A stretch of DNA of 13,995 bases from an uncultured Clostridia bacterium (GTDB taxonomy: Bacteria; Bacillota; Clostridia; Christensenellales; Aristaeellaceae). The stretch spans positions 1 to 13,995 of the forward strand of contig CAMDVP010000053.1 of assembly GCA_945877525.1 (NCBI GenBank), read 5' to 3'. Numbering within the stretch: position 1 is the first letter of the stretch; each line of letters opens with the position of its first letter. Shown here piece after piece: positions 1 through 5,694 of the stretch. Under the pieces are notes generated by a model. That model was given only the letters and a program-made list of their open reading frames with translations. It was not told the DNA's origin and ran no database searches. Position numbers and translations under genes: made by a program.

Positions 1-37
1 CATGATGTACCGCGTGCTGGCCTCCCGTCGGGCATGA
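1..37 (+). CDS. rlmB: 3' end of a probable SpoU-family 23S rRNA methyltransferase (partial)
   Basis: An open frame enters from the left edge and ends at the TGA at 35-37, reading MMYRVLASRRA at its end. Its stop overlaps the next start as ATGA (34-37), so the two genes are translationally coupled. The ending resembles the C-terminal helix of SpoU/RlmB methyltransferases, and in Bacillus and many Clostridia rlmB lies directly before yacP and sigH. The rlmB identity is therefore an inference from gene order plus eleven residues. Only the reading frame and stop are seen directly. Confidence 0.5.
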   Translation, partial: MMYRVLASRRA

Positions 38-540
38 AGCCGCTCCTGATTGTCGATGGCTACAACGTCATCGGCGCGTGGAAAGAGGCGGAGCGCAGCC
101 AGTGGAGCCTGGACGAATGCCGCGACCGGCTGGCCCGCCAGCTGGAGGATTACGGAGGCTACTGCGGCGAGGAGGTTGTACTGGTCTTTGACGGGTATCA
201 GTCCGACCGGAAATTCCGCACGGAGGAAGCATACGGCAGCCTGACGGTGGTGTTCACCAGGCACGGAGAAACAGCGGACAGCTATATCGAGCGGCTTGTT
301 GCGCAAACGCCGAAATACAGGCAGGTGCGGGTGGCGACCTCCGACGGGCTGGAGCAGTCCCAGGTGCTGTCAACCGGGGCTGTGCGCATGACCTCCCGGG
401 AGCTGCTTAGAGAGCTTCGCCAGCAGCGGGCCCAGGGGCTGGAGGCGCATCATACGCAGAGCCTGGGCCGCAGGCAAAGTTTGGCGGGCCGCCTTCCCGA
501 GGATACGCTGAAATGCCTGGAAAAGCTGCGCCGGGGCTGA
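34..540 (+). CDS. yacP: YacP/Rae1-type NYN domain endoribonuclease
   Basis: This 168-residue protein has the length and motifs of the YacP (NYN, PIN-like) family. Residues 4-12 carry the LLIVDGYNV motif with the likely metal-binding Asp8 and Asn11. Further conserved acidic positions are Asp53 in VFDGYQSD, Asp82 in GETADSYIE, and TSD at 102-104. In Bacillus subtilis this protein (Rae1) is a ribosome-associated endonuclease that cleaves certain mRNAs in the A site; the same role here is inferred. The ATG overlaps the upstream stop as ATGA and has no strong Shine-Dalgarno sequence, which suggests coupled translation. The tail (about 130-168) is Arg/Gln-rich and basic, consistent with RNA or ribosome contact. 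The neighbouring sigH gene matches the conserved Firmicute order. Confidence 0.9.
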   Translation: MKPLLIVDGYNVIGAWKEAERSQWSLDECRDRLARQLEDYGGYCGEEVVLVFDGYQSDRKFRTEEAYGSLTVVFTRHGETADSYIERLVAQTPKYRQVRVATSDGLEQSQVLSTGAVRMTSRELLRELRQQRAQGLEAHHTQSLGRRQSLAGRLPEDTLKCLEKLRRG

Positions 541-575
541 TATTTCCAATGAACATGCAAGGCAGGATGGAAACG

Positions 576-1343
576 ATGGATGACCGGGACATGGACTTCA
601 CCGAAGAGGAACTGGAGGCGCTGGAGGATATCCGCCGCGCCCGGGAGCTGCAGGATGCGCAGCAGGGTGATGCCTCCCTCCCGGAGCTGGAGGAAGGCAG
701 GGAGGATGACAGCGTCCGCCTGTCCGACTATGCCGTCATGACTGACGAGGATGTGGTGGCCAGGTGCCGCCAGGGCGATACCATGGCGGAGGAATATCTG
801 CTGAACAAGTACAAGAATTTCGTTCGCTCAAAGGCGCGCAGCTATTTTCTCATCGGCGCGGATCATGAGGATATTGTACAGGAGGGCATGATCGGCCTGT
901 ACAAGGCCATCCGCGACTTCCGGCCGGACAAGCTGTCTTCCTTCCGGGCCTTTGCGGAATTGTGCATTACCAGGCAGATCATCACCGCCATCAAAACAGC
1001 CACCAGGCAGAAGCATATTCCCCTCAACAGCTATGTATCCCTCAATAAGCCCCTCTACGACGAGGAATCCGACCGCACGCTGCTGGACGTGATTATCGAG
1101 GGCCGGGCCACCAACCCGGAGGAACTGATTATCGGTCAGGAGGATCTGAACAGCATCCATCACAAGATCGACGAGGTGCTTTCCGGCCTGGAGCAGGAGG
1201 TACTGCGTGCCTACCTGGACGGCAAAAGCTATCAGGAAATCGCCGACAACCTGGGGCGGCATGTGAAGTCCATTGATAACGCCCTGCAGCGGGTAAAGCG
1301 CAAGCTGGAAAAATACCTGGAGGAAAACGACAAGGATGCCTGA
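576..1343 (+). CDS. sigH: RNA polymerase sigma factor SigH (sigma-30, sporulation/transition state)
   Basis: Sigma-70 family factor very close to Bacillus SigH. Region 2 (about residues 75-145) contains KARSYFLIGAD, EDIVQEGMIGLYKAIRDF and the long ITRQIITAIKTATRQKHIPLNSY block; region 4 (about 190-250) ends in SYQEIADNLGRHVKSIDNAL. In Bacillus it directs early sporulation and transition-state genes with core RNA polymerase. I chose ATG 576 (255 aa) because AGG at 564-566 lies 9 bases upstream. In-frame ATGs at 549, 555 and 567 are possible. So is 513, which has GAGGA at 499-503 and would overlap yacP by 28 bases, but its extra residues look unlike the family. Even from 576 the protein has an acidic extension of roughly 35 residues before the conserved part. 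A weak hairpin with TTTTT (1350-1374) follows the gene. Confidence 0.93.
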   Translation: MDDRDMDFTEEELEALEDIRRARELQDAQQGDASLPELEEGREDDSVRLSDYAVMTDEDVVARCRQGDTMAEEYLLNKYKNFVRSKARSYFLIGADHEDIVQEGMIGLYKAIRDFRPDKLSSFRAFAELCITRQIITAIKTATRQKHIPLNSYVSLNKPLYDEESDRTLLDVIIEGRATNPEELIIGQEDLNSIHHKIDEVLSGLEQEVLRAYLDGKSYQEIADNLGRHVKSIDNALQRVKRKLEKYLEENDKDA

Positions 1344-1377
1344 TTGTACTGCGGATGTATTTTGTCGCATTTTTCTC

Positions 1378-1406
1378 TTGCCAAACGGCGCGAATTGTCG
1401 TATGAT
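1378..1406 (+). promoter_or_regulatory. SigA-type promoter of the DAHP synthase attenuator/operon
   Basis: TTGCCA (1378-1383) and TATGAT (1401-1406) are separated by exactly 17 bases, each one mismatch from consensus. Transcription would start near 1413, just before the leader peptide's ribosome binding site. It lies 35 bases after the sigH stop, so the aromatic unit need not depend on read-through from sigH. Confidence 0.75.
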
Positions 1407-1436
1407 AGATCCATCAAATGAAGGAGGATGCGCGCC

Positions 1437-1493
1437 ATGCTTCACAGCCGCTTTGCTTATTATTACGCGCTGTATCGCAAGAGCAGGGCGTGA
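1437..1493 (+). CDS. Tyr/Phe-rich leader peptide of the DAHP synthase attenuator
   Basis: This is an 18-codon reading frame, MLHSRFAYYYALYRKSRA, too short for routine gene calling. A near-perfect Shine-Dalgarno AAGGAGG (1421-1427) stands 9 bases before its ATG, as strong as at any gene in the window. Five of its 18 residues are aromatic: Phe6, Tyr8, Tyr9, Tyr10 and Tyr13. Tyr8-10 are three consecutive tyrosine codons (TAT TAT TAC, 1458-1466). It sits between a promoter and a factor-independent terminator, directly before a DAHP synthase gene. That is the layout of a control peptide in ribosome-mediated attenuation, where stalling at Tyr (and perhaps Phe) codons reports charged-tRNA shortage. 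The peptide itself probably has no other function. Its use as a sensor is inferred. Confidence 0.8.
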   Translation: MLHSRFAYYYALYRKSRA

Positions 1494-1552
1494 TTTGGCG
1501 TGGAAGCATCCTCACATCGCCCTGCAGCATGGTCTGCGGGGCGTTTCTTTTT
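1466..1552 (+). promoter_or_regulatory. Transcription attenuator with mutually exclusive RNA hairpins
   Basis: Four segments fit the classical attenuator scheme. Segment 1 (1466-1473, CGCGCTGT, over the end of the Tyr codons) pairs with segment 2 (1483-1490, GCAGGGCG, over the last leader codons) with one mismatch. Segment 2 also pairs perfectly over 8 bases with segment 3 (1518-1525, CGCCCTGC), which would be the antiterminator. Segment 3 is the left arm of the terminator, with segment 4 at 1534-1543. A ribosome stalled at Tyr8-10 would cover segment 1, free segment 2 and allow read-through. A ribosome reaching the TGA at 1491 would cover segment 2 and let the terminator form. The pairings are seen; the switching is inferred. 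No T-box consensus was found in this leader. Confidence 0.75.
1518..1552 (+). terminator. Attenuator terminator before the DAHP synthase gene
   Basis: CGCCCTGCAG (1518-1527) pairs with CTGCGGGGCG (1534-1543) over 10 bases with one G-U pair and a 6-base loop. TTTCTTTTT (1544-1552) follows directly. It ends 32 bases before the DAHP synthase start, so it can only serve as a conditional terminator for that gene. Confidence 0.85.
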
Positions 1553-1584
1553 GAAACATCATGGAAGCATGGAGGTACGGTAAG

Positions 1585-2586
1585 ATGATCGTCATTCTCA
1601 AGCAGGAAGCACGGCAGGCGCAAATCGACAGGCTGACGGCGTTTTTCAACCAGATGGGGCTGAAGGTTCACCTGTCCCAAGGCGAGCACTCCACCATCAT
1701 GGGCCTGGTGGGCGACACCACCCGGGTGGACGAGGACATGATCTCTACCCTGGACGACGTGGAGGCGGTGCGCCGCATTCAGGAGCCCTACAAAAAGGCC
1801 AACCGCAAGTTCCACCCGGCGGACACGGTGGTGGACTGCGGCGGCGTGAAGCTGGGCGGGGGCATGTTCCAGATCATCGCCGGGCCCTGCTCGGTGGAAA
1901 GCGAAGAGCAGATTATCACCGTGGCGAAGGCCGTCAAGGCCGCGGGCGCCACGCTCCTTCGCGGCGGCGCGTTCAAGCCCCGCACGTCGCCCTACGCTTT
2001 TCAGGGCCTGCACGGCGAGGGCATTCGTCTGCTGGAGGAGGCAAAGAAGGAAACGGGCTTGCCCATCGTAACGGAGATCATGGACGCCAACCATCTGCCT
2101 CTGTTTGAGAACGTGGATGTGATCCAGGTAGGGGCGCGCAACATGCAGAACTTTGAACTGCTCAAGGAGCTGGGGAAGATCAACAAGCCCATCCTCCTCA
2201 AGCGCGGTCTGGCCAACACCCTGCAGGAGCTGCTCATGAGCGCGGAATACATCATGGCCGGCGGAAACGAGCAGGTGATCCTCTGCGAGCGGGGCATTCG
2301 CACCTTTGAAACGGCCACCCGCAACACCCTGGATTTAAGCTGCGTGCCGGTGCTGCATCAGCTGACCCACTTGCCGGTGATTATCGATCCCAGCCACGCC
2401 ACGGGCGTCAGCCGCCTGGTGAAGCCCATGTCCCTGGCCGCAGCGGCCTGCGGCGCGGACGGTCTGATCATCGAGGTGCACAACGACCCCAAGCATGCCC
2501 TGTGCGACGGCGCGCAATCTCTCACTCCCGAAGAATTTGCCGATGTGGCGGCCCGGGTGAAAGCGGTGCGCGGCTGCATTGCGTGA
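1585..2586 (+). CDS. aroF: 3-deoxy-7-phosphoheptulonate (DAHP) synthase, type I beta, with ferredoxin-like regulatory domain
   Basis: The enzyme condenses phosphoenolpyruvate and erythrose-4-phosphate, the first step of the shikimate pathway. The start at 1585 is chosen because GGAGG (1571-1575) lies 9 bases upstream and the product then begins MIVILK like its family; an in-frame ATG at 1561 lacks such a site. The product has 333 residues. Residues 1 to about 70 form the ferredoxin-like domain that confers Tyr/Phe feedback inhibition in the Thermotoga maritima enzyme. The barrel follows with GPCSVES (100-106), LLRGGAFKPRTSPY (124-137), QVGARNMQNFELL (181-193), LLKRG and IDPSHATG (267-274). 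Cys102, His271, Glu297 and Asp308 align with the known metal ligands. The gene follows a Tyr-rich attenuator, so control probably acts on both mRNA and enzyme. Confidence 0.96.
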   Translation: MIVILKQEARQAQIDRLTAFFNQMGLKVHLSQGEHSTIMGLVGDTTRVDEDMISTLDDVEAVRRIQEPYKKANRKFHPADTVVDCGGVKLGGGMFQIIAGPCSVESEEQIITVAKAVKAAGATLLRGGAFKPRTSPYAFQGLHGEGIRLLEEAKKETGLPIVTEIMDANHLPLFENVDVIQVGARNMQNFELLKELGKINKPILLKRGLANTLQELLMSAEYIMAGGNEQVILCERGIRTFETATRNTLDLSCVPVLHQLTHLPVIIDPSHATGVSRLVKPMSLAAAACGADGLIIEVHNDPKHALCDGAQSLTPEEFADVAARVKAVRGCIA

Positions 2587-2599
2587 GGGGGGCATAGCC

Positions 2600-3514
2600 A
2601 TGCTTCGACATGAGAATACGGTCAGGCAGTGGTTCCGGGCCTGGCTGGACAGGGATGACAGCTGCATCGGGCGGATTTTCGCCCCCGACGCGCTATATGT
2701 GGAAAGCCACGGGCCGGTCTACCGCGGGCCGGAACAAATACGCCGCTGGTTTCTTGACTGGAATGAGCGGGGCAGGGTGATCGAGTGGCGCATCCGCAGC
2801 ATGTGGCACGACGGGTACAAAACCGTGGCGGATTGGCACTTCGCGTGGGAGTACGACGGGCAAGCCTCCGCCTGCGACGGCGTAACACTGATTGACTGGG
2901 ACGAGGAGGGGCGGATCCTCCGCCTGCGGGAATATGCCGCCTGTGAGGAACACCACTTCCCCTATGCTGACGCGCCAAAGCCTGCCCCGGAGGATATGCT
3001 GCTGGTGGTGCCGGACGACTCCTATGCGGAGGAGATTGCGGCCTACCGTCAGGAAATGCTGGACGCGGGCAGCAGTATGGACGGCTGCGGCTCGCTGCGC
3101 CGCCATGCGGATCCTCACGAATGGCTTGCCTTCAACGACCTGCTCAGTCATGAGGACACAGTGCCGGAAAAATGGGTGGTGGCCACGCAGTTTGCGTATG
3201 TGCGCAGGCAGGACAGGCGCATTGTGGGCATGATCCAGGTGAGGCACTATTTGAACGACTATCTGCGGAATTACGCGGGACATATCGGCTATTCCGTGCG
3301 TCCTTCCGAGAGACGAAAGGGGTATGCCACCGCCATGCTGCGGGAGGTGCTGCCCTTCTGCCGGAGCATTGGGCTGGGGGAAGTCATGGTGGCATGCCTG
3401 ACGGACAATGAGGGCAGCCGCCGCACGATCCTGAACAACGGCGGCGTGTATGACACAACCGTGCACGAGCCGGGGGAGGACGCCGACTTGGAGCAATACT
3501 GGATTACGCTGTAA
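2600..3514 (+). CDS. SnoaL-like (NTF2-fold) domain fused to a GNAT acetyltransferase domain
   Basis: The product has 304 residues from ATG 2600, which is preceded by GAGGGGGGC (2585-2593); an upstream in-frame TTG (2579) would overlap the DAHP synthase and is less likely. Residues 1 to about 120 look like a SnoaL-like polyketide cyclase/NTF2 domain, with an N-terminal helix, YRGPEQIRRWF (41-51) and Trp-rich strands. Residues about 134-304 resemble the predicted GNAT acetyltransferases of the COG3981 type, with the acetyl-CoA loop VRPSERRKGYATAML at 233-247. The substrate is unknown. It starts 13 bases after the DAHP synthase stop with no terminator between, so it is probably cotranscribed under the same attenuator. 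Whether this reflects an aromatic-pathway role is not shown by the sequence. Confidence 0.8.
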   Translation: MLRHENTVRQWFRAWLDRDDSCIGRIFAPDALYVESHGPVYRGPEQIRRWFLDWNERGRVIEWRIRSMWHDGYKTVADWHFAWEYDGQASACDGVTLIDWDEEGRILRLREYAACEEHHFPYADAPKPAPEDMLLVVPDDSYAEEIAAYRQEMLDAGSSMDGCGSLRRHADPHEWLAFNDLLSHEDTVPEKWVVATQFAYVRRQDRRIVGMIQVRHYLNDYLRNYAGHIGYSVRPSERRKGYATAMLREVLPFCRSIGLGEVMVACLTDNEGSRRTILNNGGVYDTTVHEPGEDADLEQYWITL

Positions 3515-3538
3515 TCCATCGTGCTGTCGCAATTTTAC

Positions 3539-3567
3539 AAGACAGATACGGGAAATCCTGCTATCAT
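3539..3567 (+). promoter_or_regulatory. Candidate promoter with extended -10 for the VOC-DUF3795 gene
   Basis: TATCAT (3562-3567) is preceded by TG one base upstream, forming an extended -10. AAGACA (3539-3544) at a 17-base spacing is a weak -35 with four of six consensus bases. It ends 31 bases before the ATG at 3599. It gives the gene independent expression in addition to any read-through from the DAHP synthase unit. Confidence 0.45.
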
Positions 3568-3598
3568 GAGCGCATCAAATGAGAAAGGCGGTGCAGCC

Positions 3599-4363
3599 AT
3601 GAGATACAGCTGTACGTTGCTTGCCGTCCGCGACATGGACAGGGCGCTATCCTTCTATCAGACGATGTTCCGGCAGGAGGTGGTCTGCGACCTGGGATGG
3701 AACAAAACCCTCTCCTGCGGCCTCGCGCTGCAGGAGCACTTTGACAGGATTGCCGGCTTCCCAGAAAGCGCCATCAGCTTCCGGCCCCATGACATGGAAC
3801 TGTACTTTGAGACAGAGGATTTCGACGGCTTTTTGCGTCTGATGGAGGAGCATCCTGAGGTGGAACGGCTGCACGAAGTGCAGACTTTCCCGTGGAAGCA
3901 GCGGGGCATCCGCATCTTTGATCCGGACGGACATCTGATTGAGGTATCTGAAAGCATGGAAACGGTGGCTTTCCGCGAGTTTGACAGCGGGAAAACCGTG
4001 GAGGAAACCGCTGAGGCCATCCAGCACCCGGTGGAAGTGGTGCGTCAGTGGCACAGGCATTATGAGGAAGGAAAGCAGGCGCAGATCAGCGTATGCGGCT
4101 CGGACTGCTCAGCGTGCGCCTGCTTCGGCGCGCTGTGCAAGGGCTGCAACGCTCATGAGGGCAAGGTGTTCCACTCGCCCGATGGCTGCCCCATCCACCG
4201 CTGCGTGCGCGACGAAAAGCATCTGCATGACTGCGGCAAATGCGGGCAGGCGCCCTGCGGCATCTGGCGGAAAACCCGGGATCCGAAGTTTACGGATGCG
4301 GAATTTGAACAGAACATGGCCGAGCGGCTTGGCAGGCTGAAGGAGAACGGGGCGGGGGAGTGA
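3599..4363 (+). CDS. VOC (glyoxalase-like) domain fused to a Cys-rich DUF3795 domain
   Basis: The product has 254 residues from ATG 3599, which has AAAGGCGG (3584-3591) 7 bases upstream; an in-frame GTG at 3521 has no such support. Residues 1 to about 120 form a VOC-fold module, with LLAVRDMDRALSFYQ at the start and the FDPDGHLIEVSES strand containing the usual metal-ligand Glu115. A short helix-rich stretch (about 130-155, TVEETAEAIQHPVEVVRQW) could be helix-turn-helix-like. Residues 166-220 hold eleven cysteines (166, 170, 173, 175, 180, 183, 197, 202, 212, 215, 220) in the pattern of DUF3795, a probable metal- or cluster-binding module of unknown function. The combined activity cannot be predicted. 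A strong terminator follows. Confidence 0.8.
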   Translation: MRYSCTLLAVRDMDRALSFYQTMFRQEVVCDLGWNKTLSCGLALQEHFDRIAGFPESAISFRPHDMELYFETEDFDGFLRLMEEHPEVERLHEVQTFPWKQRGIRIFDPDGHLIEVSESMETVAFREFDSGKTVEETAEAIQHPVEVVRQWHRHYEEGKQAQISVCGSDCSACACFGALCKGCNAHEGKVFHSPDGCPIHRCVRDEKHLHDCGKCGQAPCGIWRKTRDPKFTDAEFEQNMAERLGRLKENGAGE

Positions 4364-4379
4364 CCGCGCTGCGAAAAGT

Positions 4380-4410
4380 GGACGCATTCTGCATGGGATG
4401 CGTCCTTTTT
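4380..4410 (+). terminator. Factor-independent terminator after the VOC-DUF3795 gene
   Basis: GGACGCAT (4380-4387) and ATGCGTCC (4398-4405) form a perfect 8-base stem with a 10-base loop, followed by TTTTT (4406-4410). It lies 17 bases after the stop codon and separates this gene from the ABC importer operon. Confidence 0.85.
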
Positions 4411-4455
4411 GACGAAAGCATGCGGATACAAGGTAAAATCCATGTAAAAAATTCC

Positions 4456-4484
4456 TTGACAGATGCCCTGTACGGGACTACAAT
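4456..4484 (+). promoter_or_regulatory. Strong SigA-type promoter of the ABC importer operon
   Basis: TTGACA (4456-4461, perfect -35) and TACAAT (4479-4484, one mismatch) are separated by 17 bases. An inverted repeat CCTGTA (4467-4472) / TACAGG (4490-4495) brackets the -10 and could be an operator, but it is short. The 5' untranslated region is about 55 bases and ends in AAGGAGG (4534-4540). Confidence 0.85.
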
Positions 4485-4546
4485 AAACATACAGGAAAGG
4501 TGGCCGGGCGTTTCTTCTGCGGCCGCCATAAAAAAGGAGGATTTAT

Positions 4547-5560
4547 ATGAAGACTTTTTCCAAGGTTTTGGCGCTGGTAATGGCCCTGACCATGCTCATG
4601 ACCTGCGGCGCGCTGGCTGAAGGCGCGAAGAACCCCGAGGATTACACCGGTTCCGTGGTGATTTATTCTCCCCACGATGCCAACCCCCTCAACGCCGGCG
4701 TGGCCATGTTTGAGGAGAAGTATCCCAACATCAAGGTCGAAGTTGTGGCTGCTGGCACCGGCGAACTGTGCCAGCGCATTGTGGCCGAGTCTGCCAACCC
4801 CCAGGGCGACGTGCTGTGGGGCGGCGGCGCCGACACCCTGGCTGCCTATGTGGACTATTTCGCTCCCTATGTGTGCGCCAATGACGACGTGATCGCCGAG
4901 GACTTCAAGGACGCGAACGATATGTGGATCGGCGAGTCCCCCCTGCCCATGGTCATCATCTACAACAAGACCATGATCGCCGAGGAAGACGTGCCCAAGA
5001 CCTGGGACGACCTGTGCAATGAAGCCCTGAAGGGCAAGATTGCCTTCGCTTCTCCCGCCAAGTCCGGTTCTGCCTACACCCAGCTGTGCACCATGCTCTT
5101 CTCCAAGGACACCATCGACGAGGGCTGGGAGCTGGTGGCCAAGTTCATCAAGAACCTGGACGGCAAGATTCAGGATTCCTCCGGTAACTGCCACAAGCTG
5201 GTTGCCGCCGGCGAATACGCCATCGGTGTGACCATCGAGAAGTCTGCCGTGCTGTATGCCGACAACCCCGACATCGGCTTCCTGTATCCCGCGAAGAACT
5301 CCGCTGTGCCCGACGGCGTGGCGCTGGTCAAGAACTGCCCCAACGAAGAAAACGCCAAGCTGTTCATTGATTTCGTGACCGGGCTGGAATGCCAGACCGC
5401 TCAGAACACCGACTGGGCCCGTCGTCCTGTCCGCAGCGACCTGGAGCCCCAGGGCCTGTGCGCGCTGTCCGAAATCGATCTGGGCAACTACGACTTCGCT
5501 TATGCCGCTAACAACAAGGCTGACATCGTGGAGAAGTGGAACGACCTGACGGTGGAGTAA
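4547..5560 (+). CDS. Extracellular substrate-binding protein of an FbpA-type ABC importer
   Basis: This 337-residue periplasmic-binding-protein-like receptor has a signal peptide at residues 1-24, with a hydrophobic core and an ALA|EG cleavage site. Cys20 lacks a good lipobox, so lipid anchoring is uncertain. The mature part carries family hallmarks: SVVIYSPHDANPLN, FEEKYPNIKVEVVAAGTGE, NPQGDVLWGGG, KGKIAFASPAKSGSAYTQL, IQDSSGNCHKLVAAGEYAIGVT and SAVPDGVALVKNCPNEENAKLFIDFV. The family binds ferric iron, 2-aminoethylphosphonate, sugar phosphates or similar anions, and the substrate cannot be told apart here. No obvious pair of iron-binding tyrosines was identified. Codon use is strongly C-ending compared with its neighbours, which fits high expression. 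It has the strong promoter and a perfect ribosome binding site, and a hairpin separates it from the ATPase gene. Confidence 0.9.
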   Translation: MKTFSKVLALVMALTMLMTCGALAEGAKNPEDYTGSVVIYSPHDANPLNAGVAMFEEKYPNIKVEVVAAGTGELCQRIVAESANPQGDVLWGGGADTLAAYVDYFAPYVCANDDVIAEDFKDANDMWIGESPLPMVIIYNKTMIAEEDVPKTWDDLCNEALKGKIAFASPAKSGSAYTQLCTMLFSKDTIDEGWELVAKFIKNLDGKIQDSSGNCHKLVAAGEYAIGVTIEKSAVLYADNPDIGFLYPAKNSAVPDGVALVKNCPNEENAKLFIDFVTGLECQTAQNTDWARRPVRSDLEPQGLCALSEIDLGNYDFAYAANNKADIVEKWNDLTVE

Positions 5561-5577
5561 TCTGCACACCCAAAGAC

Positions 5578-5615
5578 GGGGGACATTCCAGGCGAATGTC
5601 CCCCTCATTTTCATT
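5578..5615 (+). terminator. Intercistronic hairpin between binding protein and ATPase genes
   Basis: GGGGGACATTC (5578-5588) and GAATGTCCCCC (5594-5604) form a perfect 11-base stem with a 5-base loop, followed by TCATTTTCATT. The U-tract is interrupted, so it may be a leaky terminator or a 3'-end stabiliser of the binding-protein mRNA. Either would give the receptor more transcript than the ATPase and permease. Confidence 0.65.
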
Positions 5616-5694
5616 CGGGAGCGACCGGCCGTCCCCATGATGCTGCGTGCGCCGGTGTGATTGCACGCACGATGAAGGAGCAGTTGATTGAGCC

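Noticed and set aside
1350..1374. Possible terminator directly after sigH (TGCGG ... TCGCA followed by TTTTT)
   Set aside because: The stem is only five pairs, including a G-U, with a 10-base loop. It is too weak to list as a feature, though partial termination is possible.
1344..1584. T-box riboswitch before the DAHP synthase gene
   Set aside because: No T-box consensus (AGGGTGGNACCGCG-like) or specifier-loop layout is present. The leader-peptide attenuator explains the structure better.
1414..2094. - strand open frame antisense to the leader and DAHP synthase
   Set aside because: It conflicts with the clear leader peptide, terminator and enzyme on the + strand and resembles no known protein.
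4478..5638. 386-codon - strand open frame antisense to the binding protein
   Set aside because: It covers the promoter, signal peptide and hairpin of the + strand gene and has no domain features, so it is a shadow frame.
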